This document shows, in pieces, positions 31,493 to 42,126 of a stretch of 64,000 nt of DNA. Numbering within the stretch: the stretch's first letter is position 1; each line of letters opens with the position of its first letter. The notes under the pieces are model-generated. The model had not been told where the DNA came from, ran no database searches, and saw only the letters and a program-made list of their open reading frames with translations. Where the stretch lies: assembly GCA_964558415.1 (NCBI GenBank), contig CAZLDI010000001.1, forward strand, positions 212,304 through 276,303, read 5' to 3'. The position numbers and the translations under genes are program-made. The stretch is from CAZLDI01 sp964558415 (GTDB taxonomy: Bacteria; Chloroflexota; Dehalococcoidia; SM23-28-2; RBG-16-64-32).

Positions 31493-31858
31493 CGATGCAA
31501 GAATCCGATCGCGCCATCCACCACGGGAGTCTCGGTGACCCTCGCCCACAAGTCGTAGGGGCGAGGCTTCGGGCCAGACTGTCGCCTGCCCGGAATCGCT
31601 CGTGATCGGGATCCAACGTTCGGCCGGTGCCCGGGCATTGCGCCTCGCCCTGCCCCTCCGCTCGCGGACAACGCCACGCCGTTCAGGCGATTGTCTCGAG
31701 GCGCCCCCACGGCCAAACGGGAGTGCAGGGGTGCTCCACTGCCGGGGGGCCCGGGGGGTGTCCCCCCGATTAACCTCCCGAGGGCGGGCGGGTGGGAAGC
31801 ACAACATCCCGCGGGCACACCGGGGCGGGGCCATCACCCCGATCCGAGAGGTGACACC
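31493..31858. other. Intergenic gap holding a GTAGGGGCG element
   Basis: 366 bases between HtrA and hspR. It holds a ~100-bp inverted-repeat element (about 31555-31655) and a C/G-rich stretch with a GGGGG-GTGT-CCCCC hairpin near 31755. No gene is seen. A long frame from 31691 joins hspR in frame but has no homology-like sequence. Confidence 0.5.
31555..31655. repeat. ~100-bp inverted-repeat element (GTAGGGGCG family)
   Basis: Left end GTAGGGGCGAGGC (31555-31567), right end GCCTCGCCCTGCCC (31642-31655). Same length and ends as the copy at 12146-12246; the middle is not similar. Confidence 0.6.
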
Positions 31859-32218
31859 ATGACCCAAGAAAACACCCGCACAGAACAAGAAGAGCTCGCC
31901 TGCTACGTCATCAGCGTCGCCGCCCGCATGGTCGGCATGCACGCCCAGTCCCTGCGCCACTACGAGCGCATCGGCCTCGTGCAGCCCGCGCGCTCCAACG
32001 GCCGGCAGCGGCTCTACTCGCAGGCCGACATCGCGCGCCTGCGCTACATCCAGCGCTTGATGCAGGACCTCGGCGTCAACCTCGCCGGCGCCGAGGTGAT
32101 CATCCGCATGAACGAGCGCATCCGCCAGATGGAGGCGGAGGCGCAGCAACTCCGAGCGGAGCTTCAGTCGTACCGCGACCGCGTGCTACCGGTAGTGACG
32201 GAGAAAGAAGGAGGCTGA
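31859..32218 (+). CDS. hspR: MerR-family heat-shock repressor (HspR)
   Basis: A 119-residue protein. MerR-type winged helix in residues 14-83 with YVISVAARMVGMHAQSLRHY, ERIGLVQPARSNGRQRLYS and DIARLRYIQRLMQDLGVNLA; then a coiled-coil (about 88-112). The word order is that of HspR, which represses dnaK/clpB-type operons by binding HAIR sites (CTTGAGT-N7-ACTCAAG). No clear HAIR site is seen nearby. The start ATG has GAGAGG seven bases upstream. It is followed closely by the lipoprotein gene. Confidence 0.88.
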   Translation: MTQENTRTEQEELACYVISVAARMVGMHAQSLRHYERIGLVQPARSNGRQRLYSQADIARLRYIQRLMQDLGVNLAGAEVIIRMNERIRQMEAEAQQLRAELQSYRDRVLPVVTEKEGG

Positions 32219-32221
32219 GCC

Positions 32222-32710
32222 GTGCGATGGTTAGTGCTGGCCATAGGGCTCGCGACACTGGCAGGCGGCTGCGGCAACGCGGGCGCCGGACAATCCGTGG
32301 ACAGGTTCGTCGCGGCGATCAACGACGCCGACTTCAACGACGCTTACCAGGAGCTCAGCACGCGTTGCCAGGGCCGCGTTTCCGAAGGAAAATTCGAGAA
32401 GACGTACGGCGGGTTCTTCCTCTCCGGAGGTGTCGGCGATAGCGGTTTCTTCGGCGGCGGCGAGCTACGCGCGGAAGACGTGAAGGTAGAGGGCGCCGGG
32501 TACCGGTCGGCGAAGGTCAGGGTCGACTGGGTGCTTCACCTGTCGGCGGATAGCCCCTTCCTGTTCGGCGGCGATCTCTTCGAGGAGGAAGTGCCGTTGA
32601 GCGTCGTCTACAACACGTCCGGCACGGCCGCCGACCCGCTCAACATGGTCGATGAGACCGGCGACGGCGACTGGCGCATCGACGACTGCGACCCGCTGGG
32701 GATCGATTGA
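32222..32710 (+). CDS. Putative lipoprotein
   Basis: A 162-residue protein with a GTG start, three bases after the hspR stop. The signal sequence ends in a lipobox LAGGC (Cys at about residue 17), so it is predicted to be lipid-anchored on the outer face of the membrane. Following this, SVDRFVAAINDADFNDAYQ resembles the DUF4878-like NTF2-fold small-domain lipoproteins. Probable function unknown. Confidence 0.75.
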   Translation: MRWLVLAIGLATLAGGCGNAGAGQSVDRFVAAINDADFNDAYQELSTRCQGRVSEGKFEKTYGGFFLSGGVGDSGFFGGGELRAEDVKVEGAGYRSAKVRVDWVLHLSADSPFLFGGDLFEEEVPLSVVYNTSGTAADPLNMVDETGDGDWRIDDCDPLGID

Positions 32711-32766
32711 GGTAGCGCGAGAGCCGAAGCGTAAACGATCACAGACCAAACTGAGGTAACCCAAAC

Positions 32767-32901
32767 GTGATGAGACAAGACAGATTCACAGAGGGCGCGC
32801 AGGAAGTTCCGGCCGAGAGCCGAAACCTCGTGCGCAAGGAGCAGCCCAGATGTAGCTGCAGTGGCTTTAGCCCTGCCCCGCATCCGCCCCGGCAGGCGTA
32901 A
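32767..32901 (+). pseudogene. Truncated duplicate of the start of clpC/B
   Basis: The first 25 codons of the downstream Clp gene (32969) are copied at 32767-32840, 202 bases upstream, with three changes; the preceding ACTGAGGTAAC word is copied too. The frame then runs into a hairpin element and stops at 32899-32901, giving a 44-codon frame starting at GTG/ATG. Confidence 0.75.
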
Positions 32902-32915
32902 AGGCGCCGGAGCTA
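32852..32915. repeat. 64-bp hairpin repeat (GTAGCTGCAGTGGCTTT type)
   Basis: The left arm GTAGCTGCAGTGGCTTTAG (32852-32870, continuing CCCTGCC) and the right arm 32890-32915 are imperfect reverse complements of 26 bases around a 12-base centre. It sits exactly at the end of the truncated clp copy, so insertion or misrepair at this element may explain the duplication. Confidence 0.65.
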
Positions 32916-32968
32916 CGAGACCGACCCACGAAACAAGAAGATGTCCAGCAAACTGAGGTAACACAACC

Positions 32969-35455
<2,487 letters not shown>

Positions 35456-35490
35456 GAGCAGCCAATCGCGGGGGCGTCGCCTCTGCCCCG

Positions 35491-35524
35491 ACCGCTCATG
35501 GTGAGGCCCTCGTACCATGAGCGG
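35491..35524. repeat. Hairpin repeat, CCGCTCATGGT family (copy 2)
   Basis: ACCGCTCATGGT, centre GAGGCCCTCGT, then ACCATGAGCGG. Just after the clp gene, and repeated 128 bases on. Confidence 0.7.
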
Positions 35525-35618
35525 CGCACAGCGGCTGCCTCCCGGCCCGCCGCCTACGGCCCAACGACCATCGCGCGTCGCTCCCCTACGCCGCGGCCCC
35601 GCCACCACCCACGCCCCG

Positions 35619-35652
35619 ACCGCTCATGGTGAGGCCCTCGTACCACGAGCGG
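35619..35652. repeat. Hairpin repeat, CCGCTCATGGT family (copy 3)
   Basis: Same unit as 35491-35524 with one arm change (TACCACGAGCGG). The flank CGCCCCG before it is also shared by copy 2. Confidence 0.7.
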
Positions 35653-35681
35653 GTACAACGGCTGGCTCCCGGCGCGTCCCC

Positions 35682-36317
35682 CTATGGCCCCACCACCGTC
35701 GCCTGCTCCGCCGCCACCCCCGCGGGCGCGTACAGGCGCCGCGCGCGCACCGCGTTCCGGCGCCCGTAGCGTGCCAGCGAGCGCTGGAAGTCCGCGAGAC
35801 GCTCCTGGCCCCAGGCGAGGTATTCCCGCCAGACGCCCTGGCCGCCCACATTCACGCGGTTCGTGGCGAAGCTCGACCACTCCAGCGCCGCGTAGCCTCC
35901 GGCGCCCCCGGCGATCACGTCCTCGAAGCGCGCCGGCAGCGTCGATGAGGTCGCGTCGATCGTGTGCAGCTTCGTCCAGAAGACGTTCACGCTCTCGCCG
36001 CCCGCGGCGGTGCCGTCGACGAGCAACGTCAGCGTGTTCAGCCACACTGAGAAGCGCGCGTACTCCGGTGGGTACTTCCCCACCGGGTACTCCACCGCCT
36101 CGATTGCGACCACGTCCGTCAGCGACGAGATCGAAAGCTCGCGGCTGCCGGCCGTCGTCGTCAGCGCGTTCTTCGCCTCCAGTGGGGCCGCCAGGCTGAA
36201 CTCGCGCACCGTGCGCTGAATGTGGCGGTCCAGCTCGCCGTCCGTCCAGCGGTAGTTCGCCGCGTCCTCGTCGTGCAGGTCCTTGCGCAGCCGCCCGCGC
36301 ATCGTCGGTAAGTCCAT
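35682..36317 (-). CDS. Phage head-tail connector-like protein
   Basis: A 211-residue protein. The N-terminal MRGRLRKDLHDEDAANYRW and WTDGELDRHIQRTVREFS pattern is that of phage head-completion/connector proteins (short helices with TDGELDRHI). The C-terminal half is not diagnostic. A GGAGG ribosome site precedes the ATG. It is the last of four minus-strand virion-type genes. No other function fits better, but the assignment is by pattern only. Confidence 0.6.
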   Translation of the reverse strand: MDLPTMRGRLRKDLHDEDAANYRWTDGELDRHIQRTVREFSLAAPLEAKNALTTTAGSRELSISSLTDVVAIEAVEYPVGKYPPEYARFSVWLNTLTLLVDGTAAGGESVNVFWTKLHTIDATSSTLPARFEDVIAGGAGGYAALEWSSFATNRVNVGGQGVWREYLAWGQERLADFQRSLARYGRRNAVRARRLYAPAGVAAEQATVVGP

Positions 36318-36430
36318 CTGTCCTCCTCCTCCGTCCGCTCACCGTCCGTCCGCTCGCTCCGTCCGCTCACCCGCTCACCCTGAGCCGCTGGCTGTCCGCC
36401 TCGGCGGGACTGCCAGCGAGTCGAAGGGCC

Positions 36431-36685
36431 CTACACGCCCCTCAGCAGCTCCTCCTTCGCCGCCGCGATCCCCGCCAGCGCCTCTTGCTCCTTCTGCCGC
36501 TGGATCGACTGCACCTGCGACAGCAGTTCGTCCTGCACCGCCAGCTCTCGCAGGTGGAGCGTAATCCAGTCCTGCACTGACAGCGCCGCGCCGTTATCGG
36601 CGTTGTAGCGCGACACCAGCGCCTGCAGGCGGGCCACCGCCGCGTCCGTCAGATCTATCGTGAAGCTAGCCATCTCCTGCGTCAT
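36431..36685 (-). CDS. Small hypothetical protein of the virion-type cluster
   Basis: An 84-residue helical protein: FTIDLTDAAVARLQALVSR, then NADNGAALSVQDWITLHL and a charged coiled-coil C-terminus. The first ATG (36685) is used; a second at 36673 would drop four residues. Similar small proteins occur between capsid and connector genes in some phages. Function unknown. Confidence 0.55.
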   Translation of the reverse strand: MTQEMASFTIDLTDAAVARLQALVSRYNADNGAALSVQDWITLHLRELAVQDELLSQVQSIQRQKEQEALAGIAAAKEELLRGV

Positions 36686-36710
36686 ACCTCCTCCGTCTGA
36701 CTTCCGGCTC

Positions 36711-36751
36711 CCTGCTCCCTGCTCCTTGCTCCCTGCTCCCGCTCCCTGCTC
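36711..36751. repeat. Short pyrimidine-rich repeat (TCCCTGC)
   Basis: About six imperfect TCCCTGC units in the gap between two virion-type genes; a similar array lies at 37787-37837. On the transcribed strand it is purine-rich and includes the ribosome site. Confidence 0.6.
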
Positions 36752-37783
36752 CTACGCCGCAGCGATCGTGGTAACCGTCCCGCCGGAGCCGCGCCACTTC
36801 AGCGCGCCGCCTTCGGCGTAGAGGACGCCACCGCCGGATGGGTTACTGGCGGGCGCCGTGGCGCGGTTTGCGATGCCGATCACGCCGTCGCCGCCGCCGA
36901 AGGCGCCGGTGACAGAGCCGAATTGGCTGTTGCTGCGGAAGCGGTTGCCGTTGCTGTCGCCGCTGGCGCTGCCGGTCCCGTTGTCCATGAACGGGCGCCT
37001 GTTCGTGCCACCGATGATCGCTTCGCAGTTGAAGCCAACGATGTCCGTGATCGTGCCGAAGATGACCGTCGGGCTGCGGAAGTAGTAGCCGTAGCCGGTG
37101 TTGATGGTCTTGCCGCTCCCCGACAGGAAGTGCTGGACGCGCGCCCCGTAGGCCGCATTCAGCGATTGGCCGCTGGCCCCGGCGATGTAGTCCAGGCCGA
37201 AGGCGTCGTTGGTGGCGGCGTCGCGGGCGAGGGCGCGCCCGGCGACGCCGAGCACGGCGGCGCTGGGCGGCGAGGTTGAGCCGCCGAGGTCGGCGACAAG
37301 AGCGGCCAGGCCGTCCACACCCGTGCCGCTCTTGCGAAAGGTGCCCAGGATCGCGGCGCTCACCTCGCCGACGCCGAAGACCTGGCCCGCGCCGACGCGA
37401 ACGTCCCCGCTGAAATCGACGTGCGGTGACGCGGTCTGCATCAGCGCGCGCAGGGTTCCGGCGACGTTCAAGCGTATCTTGTCGATGTCGGCGGTGAACT
37501 CCACGTCCACGCTGGTGTCGTTGTCTGCGTCCTGGATGCGTGACCCTGCGGCGACGCCCGCGGGGACCGCGCCGTGCACGCTGGCGACGACCGCGTCGTC
37601 GGGGTTATCGGGGTCGTGGAAGATGACCGTGCATTCGCGGCCGGCCACCACGAGCGGCGGCGCAATATCCGTCGCCACGGGGACGTTGTCCAGCCACACA
37701 GCCAGCGAACCCGCGATCTGCACCGAAGCCTTGTGGGTCGCCGCGTTATAGGACTTGATGACACCATGTCTCAGCGTTGCCAT
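36752..37783 (-). CDS. Phage baseplate/spike-like protein
   Basis: A 343-residue protein. The ATG at 37783 has an AGGGGGGA ribosome site; a longer frame reaches 38737 but is antisense overlap with the capsid gene and is rejected. N-terminal OB-fold-like part (VIKSYNAATHKASVQIAGS, then VVAGRECTVIFHDPDNPDDAVV) as in gpV-type spike proteins. C-terminal part is Gly-rich with short repeated strands (about 170-340), like spike or fibre tips. Role by pattern only. Confidence 0.55.
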   Translation of the reverse strand: MATLRHGVIKSYNAATHKASVQIAGSLAVWLDNVPVATDIAPPLVVAGRECTVIFHDPDNPDDAVVASVHGAVPAGVAAGSRIQDADNDTSVDVEFTADIDKIRLNVAGTLRALMQTASPHVDFSGDVRVGAGQVFGVGEVSAAILGTFRKSGTGVDGLAALVADLGGSTSPPSAAVLGVAGRALARDAATNDAFGLDYIAGASGQSLNAAYGARVQHFLSGSGKTINTGYGYYFRSPTVIFGTITDIVGFNCEAIIGGTNRRPFMDNGTGSASGDSNGNRFRSNSQFGSVTGAFGGGDGVIGIANRATAPASNPSGGGVLYAEGGALKWRGSGGTVTTIAAA

Positions 37784-37786
37784 TCC

Positions 37787-37837
37787 CCCCTGCCCCCCTG
37801 CCCCCTTGCCCCCTGCTCCCTGCTCCCTGCTCCCTAC
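37787..37837. repeat. Short pyrimidine-rich repeat (CCCCTGC/TCCCTGC)
   Basis: Seven to eight imperfect heptamers between the capsid and spike-like genes. Confidence 0.6.
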
Positions 37838-38721
37838 GGCCTCACTCCCGTGATCCGCGCCAGCTTCAACGCGTTGAACAGCGCCAGCGACGAGTACCAC
37901 TTGATCCGCGTGCGCGTCGCGTCCTTCGTCTCCAGGCTGCCCACGCGCTCCACCTGTAACGAACCCGGCGCGGTCAGCCCGCTCAGCGCGCCCTCCCCCA
38001 TCTGGAAGCCGTACACCGTCGAGCAGTCCGTGCTCGTCCCCACGGTCTGCGTGTCCGAGATGTAGTCCGAGACGCCGATCGGGATGCCGTCGTAGAACTG
38101 CAGCATCTGCCCGAACTCGTCCCGCTCCGTCTCCATCAGCGAGCCGGAGTTGCGCGCCAGCTTCGTGACGATGCGCCGGGAGCGGCGGCTCATCAGCAGC
38201 AGCTCCGGCTTGCCGCCCTTCACCTGGTCCACCAGCTCGTCCAGCTTGTCCAGCGTCAGCGAGCCGCCGTTCGCGCCCATGCTCAAGCTCTGCGCGGCGT
38301 CCGTCAGCTTGTCCAGGCCGTCGAAGCTCTTCGGGTTCGCCGTCGCGTCGCCCGTGACGAACGTCTGCTCGAAGAGCTGGCGCACCGCCTTCGCCTTGAG
38401 CTGGACGATCGCCGCCTCCAGGTCCTGGAGGTTGGAGCGGGTGGCGAGCAGGAAGTTGTCGATGTCCGCGTCCCCGCCCATGATCTTCAGCGTCACCGTC
38501 AGCTGCGTGAACGTCGGCGTGCTCTCCGTCCAGGTGTCGCCCACGTCGAAGAACCCCGCCGAAGGCGCCGCCAGCTCGCGGTTGTACGTCAGCCCGTTGC
38601 CGACGATCTCGATGAACGGCATCCGCTGCAGCACCGGCGAGTCTTTGATGATCGTCTCGATCACCCCCGCCAGCAGCACGTCGTTGGATAGCTTGGCCGC
38701 CTCGGCCAGCGTCAGAGCCAT
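37834..38721 (-). CDS. Major capsid protein-like (HK97-type family member)
   Basis: A 295-residue protein. The pattern LAEAAKLSNDVLLAGVIETIIKDSPVLQRMPFIEI, followed by YNRELAAPSAGFFDVGD and TVTLKIMGGDADIDNFLLATRS, is that of phage major capsid proteins of the Gp13/SU10-like group; a later GKPELLLMSRRSRR strand and a C-terminal RIKWYSSLALFNALKLARITGV fit. GGAGG precedes the ATG. It is the first gene of a four-gene set. No portal, terminase, protease or integrase lies near. It could be a phage remnant, a satellite or a domesticated shell (inference). Confidence 0.7.
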   Translation of the reverse strand: MALTLAEAAKLSNDVLLAGVIETIIKDSPVLQRMPFIEIVGNGLTYNRELAAPSAGFFDVGDTWTESTPTFTQLTVTLKIMGGDADIDNFLLATRSNLQDLEAAIVQLKAKAVRQLFEQTFVTGDATANPKSFDGLDKLTDAAQSLSMGANGGSLTLDKLDELVDQVKGGKPELLLMSRRSRRIVTKLARNSGSLMETERDEFGQMLQFYDGIPIGVSDYISDTQTVGTSTDCSTVYGFQMGEGALSGLTAPGSLQVERVGSLETKDATRTRIKWYSSLALFNALKLARITGVRP

Positions 38722-38795
38722 GACCTACCTCCTCCACATCGCGGCCCCTCTACGCAGAAGGGCCCTCCACACGTCCTGGTCTGCGCTACAGGCTA

Positions 38796-38807
38796 GAACA
38801 TACGTAC
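38796..38807 (-). promoter_or_regulatory. LexA-like half-conserved palindrome upstream of the capsid gene
   Basis: GAACATACGTAC, one base off the GAAC-N4-GTTC pattern, about 75 bases upstream of the capsid ATG. Perfect versions occur at 42883 and 53515. Confidence 0.4.
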
Positions 38808-38890
38808 GGCTATCGCCAAGGGGGAAGTGTCAGTCGCGGCCGAGAACAAAGGGGGATCGGCGACGCCCACGAACCGGGCAGGACGAGTGT

Positions 38891-40387
38891 TTACAGCTCG
38901 TCGATCGCGGCGGTTTCGACCAGTTCGCTGCGCAGCGATTCGGACAGCGGGCTGCGCGGAACTCGCCCAAACCCATCTTCTGTAAGCCGCCGCTCGTACA
39001 TTCGCAGAAAGGCGCGCACGGCCGCCGGGTCGAACTGTTTTCCGCTGTTTCGCACGATCTCCGCGAGTGCTTCTTCAGCGCTGACGCCTGCCCGGTACGT
39101 CCGGTCAGCGGTAATCGCGTCAAACGTGTCGGCGACTGCGAAGATACGGGCGCCCAGCGGGATCTCTTCGCCGCTCAAACCGCCTGGATAGCCCGCGCCG
39201 TCGTACCGCTCGTGATGGGCCAGCACGATCTCCGCCGCCGGCGCCAGGAAGTCGATCGATTGCAGCATCTCGTATCCCGCGCGCGGATGCGTCCGCATTC
39301 GCTCCCATTCTTCTTCCGAGAGGTCTGAGGGCTTCCGCAGAATCGCGTCCGGGACCGCGATCTTCCCTACGTCGTGGAGCAGAGAGCCCCAGTGGATATG
39401 CCGCGACTCCTCGCTATCAGGCGCAATGCCCATCTCTGCCGCTATCTCCACGGCGAGTTCGGCGACGCGTTCCGAGTGACCCTTCGTGTCGCGGTCTCGC
39501 GCGTCCAGTGCCGCCATCAGGGAACGGACCGTGCCACCGTAGGCGTCGCGCAGGCACGCCACCGCAACGGACAGATCACCCTCCGCCCTCTCCAGCCCCA
39601 TCGGGTTCACTGCCGCCCTTCCATCGTGCGCAGTGTGCAGCCCGGCCAGAGCCTTCGCCGTACGATCCAGGTGATGCTGAAGAGAGACCTGAATCATCAG
39701 CGGGGGCACCACGAATGCCAGCATTCCCCACATCCCGATCTCTGTGTACGCGCTGGCCAGCGTCAAGCCGAGAACGCCAAGCGCCAGATGATAGGGGAGC
39801 AGCCACGAGAACTGCTCGTTCCACACGGAGCGCAGGCGCCCGTGGCGGCCCGGCAGGGAATCCGCCGCGATCAGTCCACTGGCGACGACGAACTGCGCGC
39901 CCGCTGCGAGTACCACCGGTCCAAGGGCTACAGGCCAGTTCTGCTCGCTGGCCGTCACGCCGCCGGCTCTGAGGATGAACAGAGCGATGCCCCCTGCGAC
40001 GAGCTGACTACCTACCTGGTACGCAGATCCGAAAAGAGATCGGTCTCCCCGGAAGGCGCCGACCAGTGCGGCGGCGCCCCCGGCTGCTACCAGTCCCGGC
40101 AGCCCGAGCAGGATCGTCCCCGCGAAGATCGGGACAAACGCGACCGATATCCTCCTGTCTCCGTATATGCCGAAGTCAAGCTTCTGTGCAGTCACCGCCA
40201 GGAGGACCACGACGATCAGCGCCTGTCCCTCACTAGCGGCCCAGGTCATCACGCCAAGGGCGAGCACCGCCGCTCCCGCGACGACAACGCCGCCTGTGAG
40301 CAGCAGACGAACGCGGCGCAGGACCTCCTGCGCCGGCTGTTCGTCTATGCCGCGGTCGTTCAGGATGCGCGTTGTCATCGTTTCCAT
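38891..40387 (-). CDS. Membrane HD-GYP domain protein
   Basis: A 498-residue protein. N-terminal half has about eight transmembrane segments (about residues 25-225). C-terminal HD-GYP phosphodiesterase domain (about 290-480): TKGHSERVAELAVEIA, LHDVGKIAVPD (the HD pair) and HHERYDGAGYPGGL (the GYP motif), then ARIFAVADTFDAI. Such enzymes hydrolyse cyclic di-GMP, or other cyclic dinucleotides, in response to a signal sensed by the membrane part. It is the last gene of a four-gene run with the sigma factor. Confidence 0.9.
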   Translation of the reverse strand: METMTTRILNDRGIDEQPAQEVLRRVRLLLTGGVVVAGAAVLALGVMTWAASEGQALIVVVLLAVTAQKLDFGIYGDRRISVAFVPIFAGTILLGLPGLVAAGGAAALVGAFRGDRSLFGSAYQVGSQLVAGGIALFILRAGGVTASEQNWPVALGPVVLAAGAQFVVASGLIAADSLPGRHGRLRSVWNEQFSWLLPYHLALGVLGLTLASAYTEIGMWGMLAFVVPPLMIQVSLQHHLDRTAKALAGLHTAHDGRAAVNPMGLERAEGDLSVAVACLRDAYGGTVRSLMAALDARDRDTKGHSERVAELAVEIAAEMGIAPDSEESRHIHWGSLLHDVGKIAVPDAILRKPSDLSEEEWERMRTHPRAGYEMLQSIDFLAPAAEIVLAHHERYDGAGYPGGLSGEEIPLGARIFAVADTFDAITADRTYRAGVSAEEALAEIVRNSGKQFDPAAVRAFLRMYERRLTEDGFGRVPRSPLSESLRSELVETAAIDEL

Positions 40388-40461
40388 GAGGAGATTCCTC
40401 TCTGGTGCCTCGCCGGGCCTGTCGGGTCGTCCGGCTGCCTGTTAGATTCGGGGACTCGCGC

Positions 40462-41244
40462 CTATTGCGGCGGTCCGCCGCCCTGATTCGGCGGCGTGGG
40501 AGGCGTAGCCGGCGGCGTCGAAGGCGTAGCCGGCGGGGTGGGAGGCGTAGCCGGCGGCCCGCCATCCTGAGCCGGTGGCGTGGGAGGCGTAGCCGGTGGC
40601 GTGGGATGCGTGGCCGGCGGAGTCGGCTTGTCGCCGGCATTCCCCTGTCCGTCGGGCGCGTTATCACAGCGCTCGGCCGCATTGGCGTTAGCGTTCTCCG
40701 CAATCTCCGCCGGGTCGGCGGGCTGGCAGTCGGGGGCGGCGGCGCCGTTCCCGGAGCCGTCTTCCGCGTTGCCGCTGCCTTCAAAAGCGTTGTCGTTGCC
40801 GTGTTCACGTCCGGAGTCGGCCTCGGAGGGGGCGTTGTTTATCCCCTCCTGCTGCTCCTCCGTCGGACCCATGACGGCGTCCAGCACCGCCTGGCCGAAC
40901 CCTGCGCCTCCAAAGGCGACCGACCCCCAGGCGATCACGGCTACCGCAGCGGCCGCGCCCGCGACCATCGCCGCGACGCGGGCCGGCGGTCTGATCGCCC
41001 GCAGGTTTCCGTCGCGTACATCGCTCAGCGCAGCAAACAGCCGCGTCTGTCCGGCCGCTACGGCAGCGGGCGACGGTTCGGCCGCCAGATTGTGCTGCGC
41101 GATGTCCGCCCGTACAGCGGCGGAAACGCCCAGATACGGTGCCAGCGTGCCGGCCCATTCCGGGTGGGCCTCCAGCCAGGCGGCCGGATTCTCTTGGGAG
41201 AGGCACTCCTCGAGCGCCCGGATTGTGTGCTTGTCTACGTTCAT
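40462..41244 (-). CDS. Membrane protein with N-terminal soluble domain and Pro-Thr-rich tail
   Basis: A 260-residue protein. N-terminal helical domain (1-95: NVDKHTIRALEECLSQENP, then EWAGTLAPYLGVSAAVRAD) of unknown family, one membrane segment (about 97-120, VAAMVAGAAAAVAVIAWGSVA), then an extracellular low-complexity tail with Asn/Gly-rich and TPPATPPTPPA-type repeats. The arrangement (cytoplasmic helical part, one membrane pass, extracytoplasmic tail) next to the sigma factor gene suits an anti-sigma factor, but no zinc motif is seen. The ATG at 41244 is chosen; a TTG at 41280 would add 12 residues. Confidence 0.6.
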   Translation of the reverse strand: MNVDKHTIRALEECLSQENPAAWLEAHPEWAGTLAPYLGVSAAVRADIAQHNLAAEPSPAAVAAGQTRLFAALSDVRDGNLRAIRPPARVAAMVAGAAAAVAVIAWGSVAFGGAGFGQAVLDAVMGPTEEQQEGINNAPSEADSGREHGNDNAFEGSGNAEDGSGNGAAAPDCQPADPAEIAENANANAAERCDNAPDGQGNAGDKPTPPATHPTPPATPPTPPAQDGGPPATPPTPPATPSTPPATPPTPPNQGGGPPQ

Positions 41245-41356
41245 ACTATCCACGTCTTCCTCGTCCTCCGTCCCTCCCAAATTTCCCTACTTCTAGACTG
41301 ATTATCGGATGCCAGAGCCGGTATTACCGGCTCGCCGGGTGAATTTTGAATCATCG

Positions 41357-42091
41357 TCATGCCGCCAGCGCAGTCCTTAGGCCGACCAGCGCGCGCGCCT
41401 GGAGAGAGTAAACCGCCCGCTCCTGCATGCCCATGAACCTCGCCGCCTCTCGGAGGGTCAGGCCCATGTAGTAATGCAACGCTATGACCTCTCTCTCGCG
41501 CTCCCCTAGCGTCGATAGCGCCCGCCGGAGGTCGATGCTTTCAACGTTGGCGCCCGGATCGTCTGATTCCGCGCTGGCTACCGGCTCGGCGGCCCCGCCG
41601 GCGTCTTCGGCCGTGAAGCGCGAGAGCAGTCTCGTACGGAGGTGTCCCACTACTCCGCCGCGTTGCCGGCCCAGGTTGCGCCTGAAGTGGTCTGCCGCCA
41701 CGTTTCTGGCGATCCGGTAGAGCCAGGCCAGAAACGGGGTTCCTGTGTACGTGTACGATCCTATGGACTTGACCGCCCCCAGGAACACGGTGGCGGCGAG
41801 GTCTTCACACACGGAAGGATCGCCCACGCGCGAAAGAAAGTACCGGAATATCGGCCGGTAGTGCGCGTTGTACAGATTCGCCCAGGCGCCCGCATCCCCC
41901 ACCCTCGCTCGACTAACGAGCGACTCCTCGTTCTCGAGAGCCTCAGCGGTCCGCTCGTCGGGCGCGGCGGCTATCCCTCTAGCGTCCATATCACCATATA
42001 AGAGGTGCGCCTGAACTCCCGCGTTACGCCCTGCGGCCGCCTGCACCCCGTTCGGGGGGGACACCTCAAATGCGCTGGCGGTTGTTATCAT
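41357..42091 (-). CDS. ECF-type RNA polymerase sigma factor
   Basis: A 244-residue sigma-70 family factor. Region 2 (about 75-145) with YRPIFRYFLSRVG and PFLAWLYRIARNVAADHFRR; region 4 (about 188-240) with LSTLGEREREVIALHYYMG and the helix-turn-helix LTLREAARFMGMQERAVYSL. There is a long N-terminal extension of about 60 residues and an unconserved linker between the domains. Start at 42091 has AAAGGA 7-10 bases upstream; a later ATG at 41989 is possible. Likely controlled by the membrane protein encoded next. Confidence 0.88.
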   Translation of the reverse strand: MITTASAFEVSPPNGVQAAAGRNAGVQAHLLYGDMDARGIAAAPDERTAEALENEESLVSRARVGDAGAWANLYNAHYRPIFRYFLSRVGDPSVCEDLAATVFLGAVKSIGSYTYTGTPFLAWLYRIARNVAADHFRRNLGRQRGGVVGHLRTRLLSRFTAEDAGGAAEPVASAESDDPGANVESIDLRRALSTLGEREREVIALHYYMGLTLREAARFMGMQERAVYSLQARALVGLRTALAA

Positions 42092-42126
42092 CGGCCCGTC
42101 CTTTCATGCGAGAAGATTGGCCTTGA

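Noticed and set aside
30524..32149. Long minus-strand frame (541 codons) across the HtrA and hspR genes
   Set aside because: It is antisense overlap of real genes with strong motifs and shows no recognisable domain.
37784..38737. N-terminal extension of the spike-like gene to 38737
   Set aside because: This part lies antisense within the capsid gene; the internal ATG at 37783 has its own ribosome site.
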